Source: a virus. Taken from it: a stretch of 32,306 nucleotides of DNA. Below, one piece after another: positions 27,782 through 32,306 of the stretch. Position 1 is the first letter of the stretch. The number at the start of each line of letters is the position of its first letter. The notes beneath the pieces were generated by a model. That model saw only the letters and a list, made by a program, of their open reading frames with translations. It was not told the origin of the DNA and ran no database searches. The position numbers and the translations under genes are program-made. Where the stretch lies: positions 1 through 32,306 of IMG/VR virus record IMGVR_UViG_3300025098_002309; one strand, written 5' to 3'.

Positions 27782-29623
27782 TTAGTTAATCTGTGATTCG
27801 AACGAACCTATCTTAGCCTTTGAGTCAACAACTACCAACGTATTACCATTAGTTAACTTATATTCTCCGTCAGGTATAATAGCCTTTCGTTCTCCATCTT
27901 CTAAAATGTGAACAACATAGGATTTCTCATCGATAACAATCTCTGTTCCACCATCCGTTGTTCGGTAAAAGAACCTTTGTTTAGATGCGTTAATCATATA
28001 ATCAGCAAAAAAGCCCTCTACTGAGAACCCCTTTACTTTTCCACTCTTAACATAATCTTCCCAAACTTCTTTATTTCTTACTTTCATTATACCGAACCAA
28101 GTACCTTTATCGTACTTTTCTCCAGTCAATGAATATGATTTATCTTTATCTGAATCATTCACAATCCAAGATTCTACTAAAGTTATATCTTTTAGCTTCT
28201 CTTCTTCTGAATGGTCATAGTTTACTTCTCCTTGGTATCCGTTTTCTAAATACTTGTACGCAATCTTTTCGATTGTATCTTCTGAAAAGTACACATAGTA
28301 CTCACCATTTGTATCATCGTATCTGTATATTAGTTTATTAGGAACCATAAGAGGTCCTGCAAGCAATTGTTTTTCTTTACTTGCTTCTGCAAAGTTTGAT
28401 GTAATGGTGTTTGATGTTTGAGCCACATCTTCACCATTAGGGTTTCTGTTCATTGTAGGTTTGGCATTTACAGAGGTTGCTGCATCTTCTGATTGTTCAG
28501 TCTGTACTACATCCTTACCATCATCTTTAAACATTCTCAATCGTTGCCAATGGTGTCTACAACCATACGAACCCTTATATGTGAATATATCGTATATACC
28601 GAACTCTTCGTTCTCGCCTGTTACAGTTAATCTGTTTATATCTTCTTTTCTAAAGATAAGATTTGCTCTTAACATCTGGCCACAGAACTTTCTGTTCTTA
28701 GAATCTTGTGGGCCTTTATACTGATATCTTATTTGAAATTTACCATAATCTTCAAGTGAAGAGAGGTTGGGTCTTGATGTGATGGCAAACTCCTCTTGTC
28801 CATCTTCGCTCATCTCTTCAATTACCCAGCCTTGTTTCTCTAAACTTTCCCTAGATTCTCCTACCTCTAGTAATTTATCAATAATCTTCTGTTGTCTATC
28901 TTCTGGAAGATTCTGTATATAATTCTTTTTCTTCTTACGAGATTTGTAAATATCTTCTACATCTTCTAACAAATTATCAATTGCTTCATCGTGTCCTTCA
29001 CAAGGCATGTATAAGATGATACCATCTTCCATCTCGTGTTCGTGGTATCCTTCACATCCTATCTCACTTGCAACTGCTTCTGCTTCTTCTATTGTAGTAT
29101 ATACAGGTAAACCATCAATATATTCTACCAAATCCATGATAGCTTCTATTCTAAGTTCTGTTTCTTCTTTTGATAACTCTTTTGTAGATTGTTTTTCTTT
29201 TCTGATTTGTTCTAACTTACGTTGTGCCCATTCAACTCCTTCATCACCACCCCAAGCTAACCACATCAATCTACCACATCCATCACCTAATTTCTTATTA
29301 GAGTTCTTTCTATGTCTTTCAAATGCTGCCATTCTTGCAATAGTTTCTTCAGAGATTGCTTCTCCTTTAGCTAATTGATTGGCACGCTGCTTGCCCACCG
29401 GGGTACCACAAGAACCCCAACCATTTTCATCTGCGTAGTTAAGAGCTGCTTGTGCATTCTTTTGAGCTTGTTTGGGATAGTCCGAATACGATTCGAATTG
29501 TTGCTTGAAGTACATGAACGGAAGTTCGATAGCTGGTGCTTCAACAAGGGATATCATATCCACACCTGATTCTAAATCAAATTCCTCAATGTCTAGCTTA
29601 ATAATCTTAGGGGATTTGTTCAT
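27782..29623 (-). CDS. XkdF-like prohead protease fused to upstream head domains (613 aa)
   Basis: The C-terminal region (about 417-550) fits the XkdF-like phage serine protease family: KQLLAGPLMVPNKLIYRYD, then a His in NYDHS (about 468), FGIMKVRNKEVWEDY and a Ser in VKGFSVEGFF (about 531). The N-terminus has the ESGVDMISLVEAPAIE signature (about 18-33) often seen at the start of such proteases. Residues 50-142 form a conserved phage segment (YADENGWGS, VGKQRANQLAKGEAISEET, GDGCGRLMWLAWGGDEG). A middle region (about 280-368) contains YQYKGPQDSKNRKFC and a CRHHWQRLR block, like parts of head morphogenesis proteins. Long for this family because of the fused domains. It probably cleaves scaffold and capsid. 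AGGAT precedes the start. Confidence 0.8.
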   Translation of the reverse strand: MNKSPKIIKLDIEEFDLESGVDMISLVEAPAIELPFMYFKQQFESYSDYPKQAQKNAQAALNYADENGWGSCGTPVGKQRANQLAKGEAISEETIARMAAFERHRKNSNKKLGDGCGRLMWLAWGGDEGVEWAQRKLEQIRKEKQSTKELSKEETELRIEAIMDLVEYIDGLPVYTTIEEAEAVASEIGCEGYHEHEMEDGIILYMPCEGHDEAIDNLLEDVEDIYKSRKKKKNYIQNLPEDRQQKIIDKLLEVGESRESLEKQGWVIEEMSEDGQEEFAITSRPNLSSLEDYGKFQIRYQYKGPQDSKNRKFCGQMLRANLIFRKEDINRLTVTGENEEFGIYDIFTYKGSYGCRHHWQRLRMFKDDGKDVVQTEQSEDAATSVNAKPTMNRNPNGEDVAQTSNTITSNFAEASKEKQLLAGPLMVPNKLIYRYDDTNGEYYVYFSEDTIEKIAYKYLENGYQGEVNYDHSEEEKLKDITLVESWIVNDSDKDKSYSLTGEKYDKGTWFGIMKVRNKEVWEDYVKSGKVKGFSVEGFFADYMINASKQRFFYRTTDGGTEIVIDEKSYVVHILEDGERKAIIPDGEYKLTNGNTLVVVDSKAKIGSFESQIN

Positions 29624-29628
29624 AAGTA

Positions 29629-29633
29629 ATCCT
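29629..29633 (-). promoter_or_regulatory. Weak Shine-Dalgarno site of the protease gene
   Basis: AGGAT, about five bases before the ATG at 29623. Confidence 0.4.
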
Positions 29634-29673
29634 ATTGTATATACAATAGTTTATATATGAATGTATGTGTTGG

Positions 29674-31362
29674 TTAACCTGCTATACTTCTTCTGTTACG
29701 AATTCTAGCATCTGCTTCCTCAGCACTTCTTACAGTACCACTTACAACGTAAGCTTCAATACAAGGTTGTGCATCTATTTGTTGTATTGAATCTGCATTC
29801 TGTACATTAGCAGTTGATGGTGGTGCTCCTGCTCCACCTGCTGATGGTGCTGATGGCATATCTGCTGAACCTCCTACACCTTTACTAGCTTTCTTAGCTC
29901 CTCTTACTGCCGATACTACCGCTGCGATTATACCAGCCGCTTGTACTGCGTATGCTATTAATAAAGGTATGTTAGCAGGAAAACCAATTGCTGCTGTTTT
30001 TGCAGCACCTGTTGCCGTAGCTACTGTTGCTTCTGATGCTTTAAGTGAAGCAAAGGTAATTGTTTTCTTAGCTTCCATTATCAGTTCTTTAGCAGCAAGA
30101 ACTTGTTTAGTAATTAAGAGAGCTCTACCTACTTTTGATTCTGCTCCTGCAAGTGCAATCATATTATCTAATGAATTAGAACGAGCTGCATCTAATTTCA
30201 TTTGGTTATCTATAACTGCTTGAGAATATGCATCATCAGATTTTCTTTTCTGAATGTTAAGTAATTCTGTGAAATCTGCATCTGATTTTAGTTTTTCCAT
30301 TTGGAAATCTTGTAAACCAACAGGAGTTAACTCAGATGCGAGTGTTTGGGTTTCTCTTGTTTGGAAAGCTTGTAAATCTTTTTCCTTGGTAATATCTTGT
30401 TCGATTAACAATAACTGCTTATCTAATGCTAATGCTCTTTTCTTAGATTCGTTTATTTGATTTTGTAATGCATCTGTTTCTTCAGATTCTTCATTTGTTG
30501 CAGATATAATTTGTTTGATTTGCATTGAATTACCCAATACTCCTGCAAATCCAATCTTAATCTTTTCCCAAGTACTTACACTAGCGTTTTCTTCTTTAGT
30601 TCTTTCTAACTCTAACTGTAATGCTTCTAATAATAAAGTGTTTTGTTCTTGTTGTAGTAATAACTGTTTCTTTATCTCTTCTGTTACAACTACTCCTGCT
30701 TCTCCTCTTAACTGAACATTTTCATATTCCATTCTTAAAAGTTCAACAGCAAGTTCTGAATCACTTATCTGAGCGTTAACTGCTTTTGTCTGGTCCTCTA
30801 TCGAATCAGTAGTACCTTGAACTAAAGCAATGATATCATCCCAATATGCAATAACAGTACCTAATGCAACTATAAGTGCACCAATACCTGTGGCAATGAG
30901 AGCTTTCTTGGTAACTGAACCGAATAGTTTAGCAGCAATACCTGATTTCTTAAATGCAGTAGCTACTTGACCTAAACCTTCTGATAAATCTTTTAATCCA
31001 ATAGCGAATGCAATTGCATTAGTTGCTTGAGTTTCTAAGAATTGTAAACGTTCTGATTCTATACCAAGTAAACCAAACGAACCAACTACTGTTGCTACTG
31101 AACCTGCAAGTATCTTTGTAGCTCCATCCCACGCCTGTATCTTATCTTCAAACTTAATTCCTTCAATTGAGTTACCAATTGATTCAACTTCAGCATCTAC
31201 TTGTTGCGCAGCTTTAGCCAACTTCTTAAAATCATCTGAACGAGGGTCTAATTCTTTTAACTCTGCGTTCAGTTGTTCTGCGCTCTGTTCTAACTCAGCT
31301 AGGGTTTGTGCTGATTTAGCATCATCTATCAGTATCTTATACTCAATTGTTTTTTCAGCCAT
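29674..31362 (-). CDS. Tape measure protein (562 aa)
   Basis: The N-terminal 70 residues are a coiled-coil with heptad-like Leu (AELEQSAEQLNAELKEL). Hydrophobic segments occur at about 80-101, 153-181 (IATGIGALIVALGTVIAYW) and about 458-490 (PLLIAYAVQAAGIIAAVVSA), separated by long charged coiled-coil (LLLQQEQNTLLLEALQLELE and others). A Ser/Ala/Gly/Pro-rich linker precedes a short conserved-looking tail with SGTVRSAEEADARIRNR. This is the build of a phage tape measure, which sets tail length and helps DNA delivery. At 562 aa it would correspond to a fairly short to medium tail. Unusually it heads the leftward region, next to the head protease, far from the tail chaperone. Confidence 0.82.
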   Translation of the reverse strand: MAEKTIEYKILIDDAKSAQTLAELEQSAEQLNAELKELDPRSDDFKKLAKAAQQVDAEVESIGNSIEGIKFEDKIQAWDGATKILAGSVATVVGSFGLLGIESERLQFLETQATNAIAFAIGLKDLSEGLGQVATAFKKSGIAAKLFGSVTKKALIATGIGALIVALGTVIAYWDDIIALVQGTTDSIEDQTKAVNAQISDSELAVELLRMEYENVQLRGEAGVVVTEEIKKQLLLQQEQNTLLLEALQLELERTKEENASVSTWEKIKIGFAGVLGNSMQIKQIISATNEESEETDALQNQINESKKRALALDKQLLLIEQDITKEKDLQAFQTRETQTLASELTPVGLQDFQMEKLKSDADFTELLNIQKRKSDDAYSQAVIDNQMKLDAARSNSLDNMIALAGAESKVGRALLITKQVLAAKELIMEAKKTITFASLKASEATVATATGAAKTAAIGFPANIPLLIAYAVQAAGIIAAVVSAVRGAKKASKGVGGSADMPSAPSAGGAGAPPSTANVQNADSIQQIDAQPCIEAYVVSGTVRSAEEADARIRNRRSIAG

Positions 31363-31477
31363 ATACTCTCTTATATTCTCCTACTTTATTTGGTATAATC
31401 CTAACCACTACCTAAAATATATATAAATTTATAGAGGGAAGATACCTTTCATATTATTACCTCTAACCTTGTTTTTA

Positions 31478-31536
31478 AAAAAGGGGTTGCACGCCATACT
31501 GACTGTTTACAAACTTATACGGCTCTTCCCCTTTTT
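31478..31536. terminator. Long nested dyad, bidirectional terminator-like or origin-like
   Basis: AAAAAGGGG (31478-31486) pairs with CCCCTTTTT (31528-31536). Inside, GCCATA (31493-31498) pairs with TACGGC (31518-31523, one mismatch), and GTTT with AAAC (31505-31514). A-rich on the left and T-rich on the right, it would look like an intrinsic terminator in either direction, but it lies between divergent units, so a leader attenuator, insulator or replication structure is also possible. Confidence 0.5.
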
Positions 31537-31764
31537 ATATGCCATAAACTTTCTTATTTAGAATCATTATAAATTACTCTAATACTTAACGTTTTTATTT
31601 ATTCTGTATATTTATATTCGTAAGCGGTCAGTAATATGCACAATTAAACTACATTAAGAACACTCTGAGATTGGAACTATGAGTATAATATCCCAAACTT
31701 TAGGTTAAACTCCTATTGGTTCAGGTAAATCTTCTATTTTTAAAATTTGACACTAGGCCCAGGG

Positions 31765-31803
31765 CAGCACTAAAGCAGTGACAGCAGACAGCACTAAAGC
31801 AGT
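31765..31803 (+). repeat. Iteron-like direct repeat (2 x 15 bases, 24-base period)
   Basis: CAGCACTAAAGCAGT occurs at 31765-31779 and 31789-31803, separated by GACAGCAGA. It sits in a locally G+C-richer patch about 45 bases before promoter P3, so it may bind an initiator or early-gene regulator. Confidence 0.7.
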
Positions 31804-31848
31804 TTCTTCTGAGGTTTATAACTTTTCTTTAAAATATATCTTAAATAA

Positions 31849-31878
31849 TTTGGATAATTCAAATATTTTTCGTATCTT
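31849..31878 (+). promoter_or_regulatory. Early promoter copy P3 (lipoprotein gene)
   Basis: TTTGG, then the invariant CAAATATTTTTCGTATCTT core, 22 bases before the lipoprotein ATG. The -33 TTTG and the -7-like TATCTT are spaced by 20 bases, as in Bacteroidota promoters. Confidence 0.75.
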
Positions 31879-31900
31879 CCAGATATAAATTACTTAAAAT

Positions 31901-32113
31901 ATGAAAAACTTAATAAAAATAGTATTAACCTCAGCATTATTGCTGACTGCTTGTAGCAAAGATGACCTTATCTGTGGAGAAATTACAGGTGGAGGTGTAG
32001 ATAGATTTACAGGCTTATTATATCTTACAGTAGATGATACTAAGATATGGGTAGATGATAAAACTTATACCAGCTATTATGTTGGAGATTACGAATGTTT
32101 TGAAGATTATTAA
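31901..32113 (+). CDS. Small surface-type lipoprotein (70 aa)
   Basis: The first 18 residues are a lipoprotein signal: Lys at 4 and 6 region, a hydrophobic core (IVLTSALLLTAC) and lipobox L-T-A-C at about 15-18. Cleavage would leave C-S-K-D-D, which matches the flavobacterial lipoprotein export signal (K followed by acidic residues at +3 to +5) that moves lipoproteins to the cell surface. The mature part is about 53 residues with a Cys pair (C at about 25 and 66) and an acidic end; no family is recognised. It has its own early promoter (P3). Phage lipoproteins often block receptors or stop superinfection, which is the likeliest role here. Confidence 0.85.
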   Translation: MKNLIKIVLTSALLLTACSKDDLICGEITGGGVDRFTGLLYLTVDDTKIWVDDKTYTSYYVGDYECFEDY

Positions 32114-32130
32114 AAATAAATCAAAATAAA

Positions 32131-32160
32131 TTTGGATATATCAAATATTTTTCGTATCTT
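32131..32160 (+). promoter_or_regulatory. Early promoter copy P4
   Basis: TTTGGATATAT precedes the same invariant core as P1-P3, 18 bases after the lipoprotein stop; the element continues TATCTTGCGTC. Its transcript would begin around 32165-32170 and first meet the 29-aa micro-ORF at 32183. Confidence 0.75.
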
Positions 32161-32182
32161 GCGTCAGTAAGATTTAAATTAT

Positions 32183-32272
32183 ATGATTAACCAAAAAAAT
32201 ATTTTAAAAATAATTCAAAATAAATTAGGATATATCAAATATTTTTCGTATCTTCCAGGTATAAACAATTAA
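32183..32272 (+). CDS. Possible 29-aa micro-ORF, right copy
   Basis: The same 29-codon frame as at 4-93, here with its upstream context: promoter P4 ends 23 bases before, and TTTAAATTATATG resembles other early starts. It contains promoter P2. Coding status is unproven. Confidence 0.3.
   Translation: MINQKNILKIIQNKLGYIKYFSYLPGINN
32225..32254 (+). promoter_or_regulatory. Early promoter copy P2
   Basis: Identical to P1 (TTAGG and the invariant core), 37 bases before the partial gene at 32292. Together with P4 it forms a closely spaced tandem pair of early promoters. Confidence 0.7.
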
Positions 32273-32291
32273 AACAATTAAAATTACAATT

Positions 32292-32306
32292 ATGAGTAAA
32301 ACAATT
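32292..32306 (+). CDS. Start of a gene cut by the window end
   Basis: ATG followed by codons for S-K-T-I, identical to the first five codons of the gene at 356. It sits directly behind the 115-bp repeat leader, so it may be the same gene in a variant lacking the 79-aa gene, or a paralogue. Confidence 0.5.

Larger units (their letters stand above)
31363..31900. other. Divergent intergenic region, 538 bases, with dyad and iterons
   Basis: No convincing gene lies here. The region separates the leftward tape-measure unit from the rightward lipoprotein gene. It holds an imperfect long dyad (31478-31536), a G+C-richer patch (about 31752-31803) with two 15-base direct repeats, and promoter P3 at its right end. 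The leftward late promoter should also lie here but was not identified. It is the best candidate for a replication origin or master control region. Confidence 0.6.
32180..32294 (+). repeat. 115-bp direct repeat, right copy (early leader)
   Basis: Identical to 1-115. After its ATG the sequence continues AGTAAAACAATT instead of the left copy's GTAAACACAATC. The last 15 bases of the window equal 356-370, the start of the 81-aa gene. Confidence 0.95.

Noticed and set aside
31511-31520. Leftward promoter from TAAGTTTG (minus strand), matching TAnnTTTG
   Set aside because: The -7 match is good, but no TTG lies about 20 bases upstream on that strand, and the match falls within the dyad.
31363-31900. 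A tRNA or small coding gene in the large gap
   Set aside because: No cloverleaf with acceptor and T-arm was found, and all frames are short and stop quickly.

Overview
The window looks like most or all of the genome of a small tailed phage (Caudoviricetes) that infects a Bacteroidota host, most likely a flavobacterium. Head and tail genes make it a phage: HK97-type capsid, portal, terminase, XkdF-like protease, tape measure and a frameshifted tail chaperone. The host call rests on AT-rich, A/T-rich start contexts in the early genes, rightward promoters resembling the Bacteroidota -33/-7 type, and a lipoprotein with the flavobacterial surface-export signature C-S-K-D-D. The first 115 bases recur near the right end (32180-32294), so the molecule may be circular, terminally redundant, or simply carry a repeated early leader.

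Layout. Rightward genes occupy 1-2382: two small unknown genes, a GT-B glycosyltransferase, a 52-aa gene, a ribosomal protein bS21 homologue and an unknown basic protein. Rightward genes resume at 31901 with a lipoprotein and further copies of the early promoter. Everything from 31362 down to 2379 reads leftward. In transcription order this is: tape measure, head protease fusion, scaffold, major capsid, probable tail tube, an unknown structural protein, portal, head-tail connector, a long fibre, a beta-propeller-like virion protein, a terminator, sigma factor, HNH endonuclease, two small Cys-bearing proteins, DNA methyltransferase, terminase small subunit, second methyltransferase, terminase large subunit, frameshifted tail chaperone, two tail-completion proteins, three distal tail proteins (two with Pro/Thr-rich linkers), two glycosyltransferases and a sulfotransferase. 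The divergent gap at 31363-31900 holds a long dyad and iteron-like repeats.

Two linked themes stand out. First, early genes lack Shine-Dalgarno (SD) sequences, as expected for flavobacteria, whose ribosomes hide the anti-SD tail with bS21, bS18 and bS6. Yet at least nine leftward genes, mostly head and packaging genes, carry clear SD motifs, and the early region encodes its own bS21 with no tyrosine in its C-terminal 32 residues. I infer a possible switch of host ribosomes to SD-led late translation. Second, two virion proteins with long Pro/Thr/Ser linkers are followed directly by a GlcNAc-transferase-like enzyme, a GT32 enzyme and a sulfotransferase. This suggests the phage glycosylates and sulfates its own fibres, or else remodels host surface glycans.

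Limits: I recognise no DNA polymerase, helicase, integrase, repressor, holin or endolysin, so replication and lysis are either host-dependent, carried by genes I cannot identify, or outside the window. All family calls are by eye from motifs; no database search was run.
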